Part shown: positions 25,287 through 35,355 of the stretch, in pieces
Numbering within the stretch: position 1 is the first letter of the stretch
Layout: every line of letters starts with the position of its first letter
DNA from: Actinomycetes bacterium
Lineage (GTDB): Bacteria; Actinomycetota; Acidimicrobiia; Acidimicrobiales; Ilumatobacteraceae
Length of the DNA stretch: 64,000 bases
NCBI GenBank assembly: GCA_025360105.1
Contig: JANYCT010000053.1
Coordinates: forward strand, 29,540 to 93,539
Direction: 5' to 3'
The notes under the pieces: generated by a model
Told to the model about the DNA's origin: nothing
Seen by the model: the letters and a program-made list of their open reading frames with translations, nothing else
The model's database searches: none
Made by a program: the position numbers and the translations under genes

Positions 25287-26087
25287 TCAGACGCCGGTGC
25301 CTGCCTTCACGGCCTGATCGGCACCTTGGAAAGCCTTGGCGACGGCTGCGTTGCCCAACACACCAGCAAGGATGGCGGCGTGACGCGCCTCGACGCCGCC
25401 GACGCTCATCAGCGCAGCGTTCAACTTGGGATCGATGACGACACCGACGTTCGACTGGTATGTCTGCGCTGCCGCTGTCTCGAGATCGAACGCCAGCTTG
25501 ACGATGCCCATCTCATCCTTGAGTGCGTCGATGGTGGGCTTCAACGCAGCGAGCACCGCCGGGTTCGGCTTGTCGAACGGAGTCCCGCCGGCGCGCTTGG
25601 TCTCCGACTGGAACAAGGCGCTGTGCTCGCGGTGCTGGCTCTGGAATAGCTTGGCCGCATCACCGATGGCAGCGGTTTTCACTAGGCCTGAGTCGATGGC
25701 GATTTGATAGGCAGCGATCGCCAATTCCTCGATGGACGACGCGGTGCGCAGGATGATCACATCGCTCGACATCGCCGAGGTGCCGCCGGTGCCGCTGGTT
25801 GCCACAGTGGTGGTAGTTGCACCGTTGGTGGATGGCGATGCGTTGTCCTTGCTGTCGCTGCCGCATGCGGCAAGCAGGGCGGCGCCGGCGAGGGTGATCC
25901 CGCCGACCTTGAACAGTGCACCCGGAGACATCGCGCCGACGGCGACGGATTTCTCATCCGCGGTGCGCCCCTCTTGTTCGAACAGCTGCGTCATGGCGTC
26001 GCGTAGCTGCGGCATTGCCTCGTTGTGCATGGCCTGCGTGTCGCGGGCCTGGCGTCGGATTTCGTCGTACATGTTGTCGTCGTTCAT
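25287..26087 (-). CDS. ferritin-like domain lipoprotein
   Basis: 266 residues. A long N-terminal region (1-50) precedes a hydrophobic segment ending LLAACGSD, a lipobox-like site, then a Ser/Thr linker. The C-terminal 160 residues are a four-helix ferritin-like bundle with regularly spaced acidic and His residues: SSIEELAIAAYQIA, SQHREHSALFQSE, LAFDLETAAAQTYQ, GGVEARHAAILAG. It belongs to the Ferritin_2 type of exported di-iron-like proteins; the ligand set suggests metal binding, the activity is unknown. Forms a pair with the next gene upstream. Confidence 0.8.
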   Translation of the reverse strand: MNDDNMYDEIRRQARDTQAMHNEAMPQLRDAMTQLFEQEGRTADEKSVAVGAMSPGALFKVGGITLAGAALLAACGSDSKDNASPSTNGATTTTVATSGTGGTSAMSSDVIILRTASSIEELAIAAYQIAIDSGLVKTAAIGDAAKLFQSQHREHSALFQSETKRAGGTPFDKPNPAVLAALKPTIDALKDEMGIVKLAFDLETAAAQTYQSNVGVVIDPKLNAALMSVGGVEARHAAILAGVLGNAAVAKAFQGADQAVKAGTGV

Positions 26088-26105
26088 GGTGTGGTCCTTT
26101 CGAGA

Positions 26106-26131
26106 GTGTGATGATTCAGTGTGATGATTCA
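26106..26131. repeat. 13-bp direct tandem duplication at a gene end
   Basis: GTGTGATGATTCA occurs at 26106-26118 and 26119-26131. The second copy contains the stop codon of the upstream ferritin-like gene. Confidence 0.9.
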
Positions 26132-26848
26132 GATGGGGTAATCGCTGGGGTTGACGGCGGCGGTGACCGTCTCGAACGACGGCACGTAAGCAGTGGCCGG
26201 CAGCCCGAGCACTTGGCCCAGCACCACTGCGTGTTGGGCTTCGACCGGCAGGATCGACGCGGTGAGTTGCAGCGCGCCCTTGCTCGTGAGCGCGCCAAGC
26301 GCGAAGAGGTAGGTGGCTGCGGCCGCTCCTTCGAGATCGAACGCGATCTTCAAAACGGCGGCCTCGTCCTTCGCGCCCTTCAACTGACCCGCTACGGCGG
26401 ACAGCAGTTTGGGGTTTGGCTTCTTGGTGGCGGCGCTACCGGCTGCGGCGCCGAACGCCGCGGCGTGCTCGGTGTGATGTCCGGCGAAGGTGGTTGCGGC
26501 ATCGAGCACGCCCTTGGTGGTGACCAGTCCGCTGCCGGCCGCAGCCTTGTAGGCCTCGACAGCAGCAAGCTCGACACTCTCCGCGAATGCAGCCAGACCG
26601 GCATCGCCATCGGCAGCGAACGAGGTGGGCATCAGGCTGCGCATCGGGATCAGTTGTGATCCGATTGTGACCGCCAGGCCGGTGAGCCCGAGGCGTTGCA
26701 TGAACTGGCGTCGGCTATGACCGACGATCTTGCGACCCTCGCCGTGATGTAGCTCGGCAATCTGCTGGGGGAGTGCCCCCATGCCGGCCCTGTGTTCGTC
26801 GTCGGTTGCGGCCACAAGGGCGCGCAGGTTCCGCTCGGTGATTTCCAC
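26129..26848 (-). CDS. Tat-exported ferritin-like domain protein
   Basis: 239 residues. SRRQFMQRLGLTGLAVTIGS is a twin-arginine-like signal (about residues 42-61), after an N-terminal extension. The mature part is a ferritin-like bundle: AAVEAYKAAAGSG, GHHTEHAAAFG, IAFDLEGAAAATYLFA and PVEAQHAVVLGQ. It is a paralogue of the neighbouring lipoprotein. Tat export fits a protein that takes its metal before export. Start GTG 26848 is set by AAGGAG 5 bases upstream. Same strand as its paralogue, 41-base gap. Confidence 0.82.
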   Translation of the reverse strand: MEITERNLRALVAATDDEHRAGMGALPQQIAELHHGEGRKIVGHSRRQFMQRLGLTGLAVTIGSQLIPMRSLMPTSFAADGDAGLAAFAESVELAAVEAYKAAAGSGLVTTKGVLDAATTFAGHHTEHAAAFGAAAGSAATKKPNPKLLSAVAGQLKGAKDEAAVLKIAFDLEGAAAATYLFALGALTSKGALQLTASILPVEAQHAVVLGQVLGLPATAYVPSFETVTAAVNPSDYPI

Positions 26849-26904
26849 GAGTACTCCTTTGTCTGATTTGTTGGGTAGTGGGTGTTGTGGCGAGCGCGTC
26901 AGGC

Positions 26905-27657
26905 TCAGCCGTTCACGACAACCGTTCCGGTCATCGAGGGGTGAATCCCGCAGATGTAGGTGAAGGTCCCTGCGGTATCGAAGGTGTGTTGAAAGGTAGT
27001 TCCGCTCGGCAGCTTCTGGCTCATGAACGACTTGTCGTTGGCCACCACGCTGTGGCCGAATGGGTCGGTGTTGGTCCATGTGACCGTGGCACCCCTGCTT
27101 ACGGTGAGGGTTGCCTCGTTGAACGCAAAATCCTTGATGGTGACGGCACCGGGACCCGCCGCGGCGACCACAGTGGACCCACCGGCGTCACGCGCCCAGA
27201 ACGCGCCGAAGGCGATCATCAGCACGGCCGTGCCCGCTGCAGCAGCAACAAGGAACCGCGGCGCGGGCGTCGAGTCGTCGTCGGCCATCGAGGGGACGAA
27301 GGTGAGGCCCAGCAGAACGATCACTGCGATCTCCGCGACCAGCGCGATCAGCGCTTGTGGTGACGGCTGAAGTCCTTGCTCGCGAAGTCCGAGGATGCCG
27401 CCGCCGCGACGGCTCGCGGCGAATGCGCCAAGGGTGGACGCAGCCATGCCGATGCCGGCGAGGCGGATCCACCACTCCTTGCGAACAAGGACCAGCACGA
27501 CCAGTACGGCCGAGGCGATGGCGTTCAGCAAGAAGCTGCGTCCGAGGTTCGCGTCGGGTGTGGAGCGGTAGCCGTGGAAATACAGATCGAGGTGAACGAG
27601 TCCACCGATCAACAGCGCTGCGGCAGCCGCAAAGCGAAGCAAACGAGAAGTGCTCAT
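26905..27657 (-). CDS. membrane protein with C-terminal cupredoxin domain
   Basis: 250 residues. Four membrane helices (about 6-24, 40-60, 68-85, 100-120) and another near 135-155 lead to an external plastocyanin-like domain (about 160-250). Its copper ligands are His in PFGHSVV, then Cys, His and Met in YICGIHPSMTGTV. This is likely a mononuclear blue-copper electron carrier tethered to the membrane. Start ATG 27657 has AAAGGA 5 bases upstream. Same strand as the two ferritin-like genes, 56 bases before them, so probably one operon. Confidence 0.85.
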   Translation of the reverse strand: MSTSRLLRFAAAAALLIGGLVHLDLYFHGYRSTPDANLGRSFLLNAIASAVLVVLVLVRKEWWIRLAGIGMAASTLGAFAASRRGGGILGLREQGLQPSPQALIALVAEIAVIVLLGLTFVPSMADDDSTPAPRFLVAAAAGTAVLMIAFGAFWARDAGGSTVVAAAGPGAVTIKDFAFNEATLTVSRGATVTWTNTDPFGHSVVANDKSFMSQKLPSGTTFQHTFDTAGTFTYICGIHPSMTGTVVVNG

Positions 27658-27666
27658 TCGAATCCT

Positions 27667-27749
27667 TTCGTGGAGCGAATCAATCTGTGCAGTGTTCGTC
27701 ACCAGTCCGATGCTGGATGACACACGCTCTCATTTTTCCGCTCCACGAA
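27667..27749. promoter_or_regulatory. spaced 11-bp inverted repeat upstream of the cupredoxin gene
   Basis: TTCGTGGAGCG at 27667-27677 and its exact complement CGCTCCACGAA at 27739-27749 are 61 bases apart. They bracket the likely promoter of the cupredoxin/ferritin-like operon. They could be a pair of operator half-sites or chance. Confidence 0.3.
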
Positions 27750-27767
27750 GGTTACGCGTCCGAGTGA

Positions 27768-28157
27768 TCAGGCGGGTGTGATCCAATCAATCCAGACGGC
27801 GGTGTTGTCGTTTGGATCTACTTTTACTTTCAACGACTGCCCTGGCTGGGCTCGTGAAAGGTAGATCTGCTGCACGGTCTCGCGACGTGTGACCGGATAG
27901 GGCGCACCCGCAGGACCGAAGATCAACAGGTCGAGTTCGATGACCGGTGCGAAGTTGATCTGTGCGCCGGTCTGACGCACGGCGGTGATCGATGCCGTTG
28001 CCGCTACACCGTTCACCGCCGTTGCGCTTGTTGCCGCCATGTCGTTCATGGCCTGCATCTGCGCCATGCCGTTGGCCATCGTGGCCTTCATGTCGACCTT
28101 GTGCAGTTCCTCTCGGCCCATCTCCTTGAGCGTCTTCACATCTTTGAAGAAGCCCAT
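27768..28157 (-). CDS. small conserved protein of unknown function (second of a pair)
   Basis: 129 residues. It opens MGFFKDVKTLKEMGREELHK, an amphipathic helix like that of the gene before it. A beta-rich domain follows (ASITAVRQTGAQINFAPVIE, APYPVTRRETVQQIYLSR, GQSLKVKVDPND, VWIDW). I have seen this domain in actinobacterial proteins of unknown role. Start ATG 28157 is separated by one base from the stop of the upstream gene, so translation is coupled. No signal peptide, so it is likely cytosolic. Confidence 0.7.
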   Translation of the reverse strand: MGFFKDVKTLKEMGREELHKVDMKATMANGMAQMQAMNDMAATSATAVNGVAATASITAVRQTGAQINFAPVIELDLLIFGPAGAPYPVTRRETVQQIYLSRAQPGQSLKVKVDPNDNTAVWIDWITPA

Positions 28158-28158
28158 G

Positions 28159-28590
28159 TCAGGCCGCCTGATAGCTGCGATTGAAGTGTTGTGCGACGGC
28201 AGCGTTGGCCTTGATGCGCTCGTTCCAACCGTCCATCGCCGACTGCCATGAGGCGGCATCGACACCCTTGCTGAGCGCAATGCTGGGCAGCATTGCTTGG
28301 TCGTAGTTGTAGGCCGCGATGCCCTTGCTGATACTCGCGTACAACTCGATCGACACGCCTGCGATCGGTACCAGCATCTCGGCCGGGATCGACGACGGTG
28401 CCTGCACTGCGTTGCCGCCGGCAGCGACACCGGCCTGTGCCATCATCGCCTCAGCTTGCTGTTGCGCAGCGGCCTGTTGCATCGCCGCCCCGTCGCGCAG
28501 TTGGTTCGCCTGCTGGATCATGCCTGGCGCTGCCGCCGTCATGTCCTTCATGTCGGTGACGCTCTTCTTCAGGTCCTTGAACATTCCCAT
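28159..28590 (-). CDS. small conserved protein of unknown function (first of a pair)
   Basis: 143 residues. MGMFKDLKKSVTDMKDMTAA resembles the start of its downstream partner. A Gln/Ala/Met-rich helix (QQAAAQQQAEAMMAQAG) leads to a domain AEMLVPIAGVSIELYASISK and a C-terminal YNYDQAMLPSIALSKGVDAA then WNERIKANAAVAQHF. Probably cytosolic and helical. AAAGG precedes the ATG. The shared N-terminal helix suggests the two products bind each other or the same partner. Confidence 0.65.
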   Translation of the reverse strand: MGMFKDLKKSVTDMKDMTAAAPGMIQQANQLRDGAAMQQAAAQQQAEAMMAQAGVAAGGNAVQAPSSIPAEMLVPIAGVSIELYASISKGIAAYNYDQAMLPSIALSKGVDAASWQSAMDGWNERIKANAAVAQHFNRSYQAA

Positions 28591-28759
28591 GGGAATCTGC
28601 CTTTCATCGTTGGTTGATGATTGACATCGTGGGCGAGCAAGGGCGCAGCGTCATGAGTATCCGATACTCATTTCAGGCTGTGCGTGCGCACGCACTACTC
28701 AGGCCGAACACTCGAGCAGATACGGGGCCGGCAACTGGGCAAGATACGGGACCAGCAAT

Positions 28760-29062
28760 TTAGGGACGCTTGGCGGCCTTCTCGAGCCGCTTGGCGGTCT
28801 TGCCGGTTGCGGCGATGTGGCGTCGGTCGAGATCGCCGTGCTCGACGCCGTTTGCGAACAGCACTCGATAGCGCTGCCAATTGAATCCGTTGGCCAAAAT
28901 GACTTTGCCGGTTGTGCCCACGGGAACATCCTGCAGATCAACGGTCGAGGTGACACGGTCACCCATCCGCAACTCAAGTTGGTTGGCTTCAGGTTTGGCA
29001 AGGGCGTGGGGCTTCCAATACGTCACATCCACATTCTGCCCCACGAGAGGGAGTCGTTGCAT
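28760..29062 (-). CDS. small protein of unknown function (KOW/SH3-like)
   Basis: 100 residues. LRMGDRVTSTVDLQDVPVGT and GKVILANGFNWQRYRVLFAN, then GVEHGDLDRRHI, form a small SH3-like barrel seen in many actinobacterial hypotheticals. The C-terminus is Lys/Arg-rich. Start is uncertain: ATG 29062, or the internal ATG of RMGDRV, which is where relatives usually begin. Divergent from trigger factor with 28 bases between, so promoters overlap the coding ends. Confidence 0.6.
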   Translation of the reverse strand: MQRLPLVGQNVDVTYWKPHALAKPEANQLELRMGDRVTSTVDLQDVPVGTTGKVILANGFNWQRYRVLFANGVEHGDLDRRHIAATGKTAKRLEKAAKRP

Positions 29063-29090
29063 CTTTCCGCGCCGATACACTCGGCCTTCT

Positions 29091-30497
29091 GTGAAAAGCA
29101 CGCTCGAACCCCTCGAGGGGAACAAAGTCAAGCTGTCGGTCGCGGTCGATGAAACCGAATTCGATCGCGACATCGATTCCGCATTCAAAAAGATCGCCCG
29201 CGAGGTGCGCATGCCGGGCTTCCGTGCAGGCAAGGCGCCACGCAAAGTGCTCGAAGCCCGCATCGGTCTTAGCGCCGCCCGCGAGCAGGCCCTGCGAGAT
29301 GGCGTGCCGAACTACCTTGCTCAAGCCGTGCGCGAGCACGATGTCGATCTGATCGCCACGCCCGACGTCGAGATCACCGGTGGCGAGCAAGCCGGCCCGG
29401 TTGCGTTCGACGCCACGTGCGAGATCCGCCCCGAGATCACCGTGCCCGGTTACGGCGGCCTTCGTGTCGAGGTTCCAGCAGTCACCGCGACCGACGAAGA
29501 CATCGATGAGGCCGTGAAGAAGGAACTCAGCCGTCAGGGGAGCCTGGTCGATGTAGAGCGGCCTGTTGCTTACGGCGACCAAGTCACGCTCGACCTGCAG
29601 GGCACCCGCGATGGCGAGCCGGTCATCGGACTCAACACCGAGGATTGGTTGTACGAAGTCGGCAAGGGCTGGGTCGCAGGCGGGTTCGACGATCAGCTCG
29701 TCGGCGCAACTGCTGGCGACGATCTCAGCTTCACGCTCGTGCCGAACGGCACCGAGGAGCCGGCCGACTTCGAGGTCACCGTCACACGCGTCCAAGAGAT
29801 GGTGTTGCCCGAGCTGACCGACGAGTGGGTCGACAACAACGTCGCCGAGTACGACACCGTGGCCGGATGGCGCAGCGCGCTGGCCGACCGCATCAGCGAG
29901 ACCCGCCTCAATCAGGTGCGCAGCCAGATCATCGAACGGGCCACCTCCGAACTCGCCGAGCTCGTCGAGATCGAGGCGCCCGAGGCGATGGTGCAGGGCG
30001 ACCTGCAGGCGCGCGTGCAGAACACCGTCGAGCAGTTCCAGAGTCAGGGCATCGCGATCGATCAGTGGCTGTCGGCCACTGGCCAAGACGCAAACAGTTT
30101 CGTCGAGGGACTGCGCGTGCAGTCGAACAAGGCCGTCAAGGTGGATCTCGCACTGCGTGCGATCGCTGTTGCGGAGAACCTCACGATCGAAGACGTGGAC
30201 CTCGATATGGAATACGAGCGCATCGCACAGCAGGTTCGCCAGAAGCCCGCACAGGTACGCAAGGCCTACGAGCGCAACGACGCGGTCAGCGAACTCACCG
30301 CACAGCTGCGCAAGAGCAAAGCGCTCGACTGGCTGCTGCACCACGTCGAAATCGTCGATCCATCCGGCGCGGCTATCGACAACGATGTCATCCTCGGTCA
30401 CGACCACGGCGTAGAACACGGCGAACACGAAGATCACGATGCACACGAAGATCACGATGCCGATCACGACGGCCACGACCACGAACACAACCACTAG
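29091..30497 (+). CDS. tig: trigger factor with histidine-rich tail
   Basis: 468 residues. Ribosome-bound chaperone and prolyl isomerase. The ribosome-binding signature is [19 protein letters not shown] (about 40-58); the FKBP-like domain (about 150-235, [13 protein letters not shown]) and helical C-terminal arms follow. Oddly, after the normal end (about residue 430) there is a tail of about 38 residues made mostly of His, Asp and Glu, likely to bind Ni2+, Zn2+ or Cu2+. Start GTG 29091; a -10-like TACACT lies 9 bases upstream and no Shine-Dalgarno is seen. Followed by clpP in 11 bases. Confidence 0.95.
   Translation: MKSTLEPLEGNKVKLSVAVDETEFDRDIDSAFKKIAREVRMPGFRAGKAPRKVLEARIGLSAAREQALRDGVPNYLAQAVREHDVDLIATPDVEITGGEQAGPVAFDATCEIRPEITVPGYGGLRVEVPAVTATDEDIDEAVKKELSRQGSLVDVERPVAYGDQVTLDLQGTRDGEPVIGLNTEDWLYEVGKGWVAGGFDDQLVGATAGDDLSFTLVPNGTEEPADFEVTVTRVQEMVLPELTDEWVDNNVAEYDTVAGWRSALADRISETRLNQVRSQIIERATSELAELVEIEAPEAMVQGDLQARVQNTVEQFQSQGIAIDQWLSATGQDANSFVEGLRVQSNKAVKVDLALRAIAVAENLTIEDVDLDMEYERIAQQVRQKPAQVRKAYERNDAVSELTAQLRKSKALDWLLHHVEIVDPSGAAIDNDVILGHDHGVEHGEHEDHDAHEDHDADHDGHDHEHNH
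30425..30460. repeat. 18-bp tandem duplication coding for the His-rich tail of trigger factor
   Basis: acacgaagatcacgatgc occurs at 30425-30442 and 30443-30460 without change. In frame it adds six residues per copy (His-Glu-Asp-His-Asp-Ala), showing how the tail may have grown. Confidence 0.9.
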
Positions 30498-30508
30498 GAG
30501 ACCAGCGA

Positions 30509-31150
30509 ATGCGCCCATTGCTCGAACCAGTGCGTAACTACTACGTACCGAACGTGATCGAAACGACGAGCCGCGGCGAGCGTCACTCCGATCTCTACTC
30601 GCGCATGTTGCGCGAGAACATCATTTTCATCCCCACCGCGATTGACGACACCGTTGCCAACCTGGTCTGTGCTCAGCTCATCCACCTCGAGAGCGAGAAC
30701 CCTGACAAGGACATCAACATTTACATCAACAGTCCGGGTGGCGACATCACGGCACTGTTCGCGATCTACGACACGATGCAGTTCATCAAGAATGACATCG
30801 CCACCATCTGCCTCGGGCAGGCCGCCTCTGCGGCGGCGGTGTTGCTGGCCGCTGGCACCAAGGGCAAGCGCCTCGCCCTACCGCACGCCCGGGTGTTGCT
30901 GCACCAGCCGTGGGGCCAGGTGGGCTACGGGCAGGTCACCGATCTCGAACTCGCTGCCAAGGAAATCCTGCGCATGCGCGACCTGCTTGAGCAGATTTTG
31001 TCCGAGCACACGGGTCAGACGATCGAGAAGATCCATGCCGACACCGACCGCGACTTCGTGATTGAAGCGCCGCAGGCCGTCGAGTATGGCATTATCGACG
31101 AAGTGATTTCTTCTCGTTCGGCTGTCGACCGCACCGGTCCCATCCGCTAA
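30509..31150 (+). CDS. clpP: ATP-dependent Clp protease proteolytic subunit
   Basis: 213 residues. Serine protease that assembles into tetradecamers and degrades unfolded proteins fed by ClpX. Nucleophile Ser in [15 protein letters not shown] (where many ClpPs have ASM), His in VLLHQPWGQ and Asp in DTDRDF complete the triad. ATG 30509 has AGGAG (30496-30500) 8 bases upstream, which overlaps the end of tig. Only one clpP is in this window; Actinobacteria usually carry two or more. Confidence 0.93.
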   Translation: MRPLLEPVRNYYVPNVIETTSRGERHSDLYSRMLRENIIFIPTAIDDTVANLVCAQLIHLESENPDKDINIYINSPGGDITALFAIYDTMQFIKNDIATICLGQAASAAAVLLAAGTKGKRLALPHARVLLHQPWGQVGYGQVTDLELAAKEILRMRDLLEQILSEHTGQTIEKIHADTDRDFVIEAPQAVEYGIIDEVISSRSAVDRTGPIR

Positions 31151-31170
31151 CTGGTCCGGTAGGGGGAAAC

Positions 31171-32454
<1,284 letters not shown>

Positions 32455-33753
32455 ATGAACTATTCCACCGCACTCGAATACCTCGACGCGCACGCCGTCT
32501 ACGAAAAGACTGGGGTCATCGACGCGCCGTCGTTGGAGACCATCGAGCGACTGCTCTCGGTGATGGGTGACCCGCACCATACGTATCCGGTGATCCACAT
32601 CACCGGCACCAACGGCAAGGGCTCGACCTCGCAGATGATCACGCGGCTGTTGATGGCGCACGGGCTGACGGTTGGCACGTACTCCAGCCCGCACCTCGAA
32701 CGTGTCAACGAACGAATGTCGCACAATTGTGAAGCGATCAGCGACACCGAGTTCGGCGAACAGATCGGCGCCGTTGCCGACCTAGCGCTCGTGGCCGGTG
32801 TGCATCCCAGCTACTTCGAGATCGTTACTGCGGCTGCCTTTCGCTGGTTCTGCGACATCGCGATCGACGTTGCAGTTGTGGAGGTGGGCCTGCTTGGTCG
32901 TTGGGATGCCACCAATGTGGTCGACGCACAGGTGGCAGTGATCACCAATATCGCGCTCGATCACATGGAGTTTGCCGGACCGACCAAGGCCCACATCGCC
33001 CGCGAGAAAGCCGGCATCATCAAGCCGAATAGCGCGGTCGTGATCGGTGAGACTGAGCCGGATCTCGTCGAGATCTTTCGCGGGGCCGGGGGAGCGGTCG
33101 TGTTCGAACGAGGCGAGCAGTTCGACTGTCTCGAGAACCAACTTGCCGTCGGTGGTCGGCTGGTGGATTTGCGAACGCCGACCACGGTCTACTCCGACGT
33201 CTTCGTGCCCTTGCACGGTCGCCATCAGGGCGACAATGCGGCCGTCGCTCTCACCGCCGTCGAGGCGTTCTTTGCGTCGCCGGTGCCCGAGGAACTCGTG
33301 ATCGAGGCGTTTCAGAACGTGCTCATGCCAGGGCGATTCGAGGTGCTGAACCATCTGCCGCTTGTCATCGTCGACGGCGCGCACAACCCCGCTGGCGCCG
33401 ATACGTGCGCGCATGTGTTCTTCGAGGACTTCCACCCGGAAGGCCGGAGAATACTCATCGTCGGATGCCTACGCGGTCGAGACCCTGTGGAGTTGCTCGG
33501 CGCGCTGCGTGCCGAAGAATACGACGTTGTCTTTTGCTCTACTGCACCCTCACCACGCGGTCTGCCAGCTGCCGAGTTGGCCGGGGCGGCGCGCCAAATT
33601 GGTTGCGATGACGTGCATGAGGTGGGCTCGGTGACGGCCGCGTGCCAGCGCGCACTCGACATGGCGGGTGTCGATGACGCCATCGTTGCAACGGGGTCGA
33701 TTTACGTTGTCGGCGAGGTGCGCCCCTACATGCTCGCCCGCCGCATGGCCTGA
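32455..33753 (+). CDS. folC: folylpolyglutamate synthase / dihydrofolate synthase
   Basis: 432 residues. Adds glutamate to dihydropteroate and folates using ATP. P-loop [13 protein letters not shown] (about 50-62), [12 protein letters not shown], and ligase motifs [19 protein letters not shown] and [13 protein letters not shown] are present. The start codon follows the clpX stop directly (TGAATG), so the two are translationally coupled despite unrelated roles. This clpX-folC-ndk order is typical of Actinobacteria. Confidence 0.93.
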   Translation: MNYSTALEYLDAHAVYEKTGVIDAPSLETIERLLSVMGDPHHTYPVIHITGTNGKGSTSQMITRLLMAHGLTVGTYSSPHLERVNERMSHNCEAISDTEFGEQIGAVADLALVAGVHPSYFEIVTAAAFRWFCDIAIDVAVVEVGLLGRWDATNVVDAQVAVITNIALDHMEFAGPTKAHIAREKAGIIKPNSAVVIGETEPDLVEIFRGAGGAVVFERGEQFDCLENQLAVGGRLVDLRTPTTVYSDVFVPLHGRHQGDNAAVALTAVEAFFASPVPEELVIEAFQNVLMPGRFEVLNHLPLVIVDGAHNPAGADTCAHVFFEDFHPEGRRILIVGCLRGRDPVELLGALRAEEYDVVFCSTAPSPRGLPAAELAGAARQIGCDDVHEVGSVTAACQRALDMAGVDDAIVATGSIYVVGEVRPYMLARRMA

Positions 33754-33830
33754 GGTCGCCCGCTCGCCTTTCTCGCCTCGTCGTTTGTACGCAGAGGCGA
33801 ATGCGAGACGGCGCCGTAGCCTTTGGCACC

Positions 33831-34241
33831 ATGTCTGATCGCACACTCGTCCTGTTGAAGCCCGATGCCGTCGAACGTGGCCTGATCGGTGAGATCACCG
33901 GCCGGTTCGAGGCGAAGAACCTCACGATCGCGGCGATGGAACTGCGTCAACTCGACGCTGGAATATTGGCGCGTCACTATGAAGAGCACCAGGGCAAGGG
34001 CTTTTACCCCGACCTCGTTGAGTTCATGTCGCGCGGTCCGGTCGTAGCCATGGTTATCGAGGGTCCCGAGGACACGTGGGAAGTGGTTCGCGGCCTCGTC
34101 GGCGCCACCAACCCGCGCAAGGCGGCCCCCGGGACCATCCGCGGTGACCTCGGCATTCTGTTCACCGAGAACCTCGTGCATGGCAGTGATTCGCTCGAAT
34201 CGGCGACCCGCGAGATCGGGATTTTCTTCCCGAATCTGTAA
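33831..34241 (+). CDS. ndk: nucleoside diphosphate kinase
   Basis: 136 residues, full length. Transfers the gamma-phosphate between nucleoside tri- and diphosphates through phospho-His117 (ENLVHGSDS). KPDAVERGLIGEI and NPRKAAPGTIRGD are family motifs. ATG 33831 is preceded by a -10-like TAGCCT 8 bases upstream, without a Shine-Dalgarno, so a leaderless transcript is possible. Confidence 0.96.
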   Translation: MSDRTLVLLKPDAVERGLIGEITGRFEAKNLTIAAMELRQLDAGILARHYEEHQGKGFYPDLVEFMSRGPVVAMVIEGPEDTWEVVRGLVGATNPRKAAPGTIRGDLGILFTENLVHGSDSLESATREIGIFFPNL

Positions 34242-34299
34242 CAATCCGCGCACCCGCTAGGATGTCTCCGATCGGCACCGCTGCTCGGAAGGTTTCAGC

Positions 34300-35334
34300 A
34301 TGGCACGCAACAATCCGCTCGCCCTCGGGCGTGATCTCGCCATCGACCTTGGCACCGCAAATACTCTGATTTACGCACGCGGTCAGGGCATCGTGCTCAA
34401 TGAACCGTCGGTCGTGGCGCTCAACGTGAACGACGGCCGCCCCGTTGCAGTCGGTCTTGAGGCCAAGCGGATGATGGGTCGTACGCCCGGCCACATCAAG
34501 GTGGTTCGTCCACTCAAAGATGGCGTCATTGCTGACTTCGATGTGTGCGAAAAGATGCTGCGGTACTTCATCCAGAAGGTGCACGCGAGCAAGTGGAGCA
34601 AGCCGCGCATGGTCATCTGCGTTCCGTCGGGAATCACCGGTGTCGAGCAACGCGCGGTACAAGATGCGGCCGAATTCGCGGGTGCACGCAAACCCGTGCA
34701 CATCATCGAAGAGCCTATGGCTGCAGCCATCGGCGCAGACCTGCCGGTGCACGAGCCAAGCGGCAACATGATCGTCGACATCGGCGGTGGCACCACCGAG
34801 GTAGCGGTGATTTCCCTCGGCGGCATCGTGACGGCGCAGTCGGTTCGGGTTGCCGGCGACGAACTCGACGACGCAATCCTGCAGTACCTCAAGAAAGAAT
34901 TCTCCCTCGCGGTCGGCGAACGCACTGCTGAGGAAATCAAGATCCACATGGGCTCGGCTTGGCCGCTCGACGAAGAACTCACTGCCGACATTCGCGGCCG
35001 CGATTTGATCAGCGGTTTGCCACGCACGCTCGAGATCACCACAGAACAGGTGCGCGAGGCCATTGCCGAGCCAGTATCTGCCATTGTTGACGCCGTGAAG
35101 ACAACCCTCGACAAGACACCGCCCGAGTTGGCGGCCGACATCATGCAACAGGGCATCACGATCACCGGCGGGGGCGCGCTGCTCGCCGGCCTTGATCAAC
35201 GTCTCTCGCATGAGACCGGTATGCCAATTCATATCGCTGCCGAACCGCTGTACAGCGTCGTCATCGGGTCCGGGCGGGCTCTCGAAAACATCGATGCCAT
35301 GCGCGGTTTGCTGTCCCAGAGTGGCGACGACTAG
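34300..35334 (+). CDS. mreB: rod-shape-determining actin homologue MreB
   Basis: 344 residues. Forms membrane-bound filaments that guide lateral wall synthesis. Actin-fold ATP motifs: AIDLGTANTLIYARG (phosphate 1), MIVDIGGGTTEVAVISLGG (phosphate 2) and ITGGGALLAGLD (adenosine). First gene of the mreBCD-PBP2-rodA cluster, preceded by GGAAGG. Presence of the full set argues for a rod-like cell with MreB-driven growth; many other Actinobacteria grow from the poles without it. Confidence 0.97.
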   Translation: MARNNPLALGRDLAIDLGTANTLIYARGQGIVLNEPSVVALNVNDGRPVAVGLEAKRMMGRTPGHIKVVRPLKDGVIADFDVCEKMLRYFIQKVHASKWSKPRMVICVPSGITGVEQRAVQDAAEFAGARKPVHIIEEPMAAAIGADLPVHEPSGNMIVDIGGGTTEVAVISLGGIVTAQSVRVAGDELDDAILQYLKKEFSLAVGERTAEEIKIHMGSAWPLDEELTADIRGRDLISGLPRTLEITTEQVREAIAEPVSAIVDAVKTTLDKTPPELAADIMQQGITITGGGALLAGLDQRLSHETGMPIHIAAEPLYSVVIGSGRALENIDAMRGLLSQSGDD

Positions 35335-35355
35335 TCGCCACTCCCCGAACGTACT

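Noticed and set aside
28989..30518. 509-codon open frame antisense to trigger factor
   Set aside because: It mirrors the codon bias of the real gene, has no family resemblance, and the forward frame is unmistakably trigger factor.
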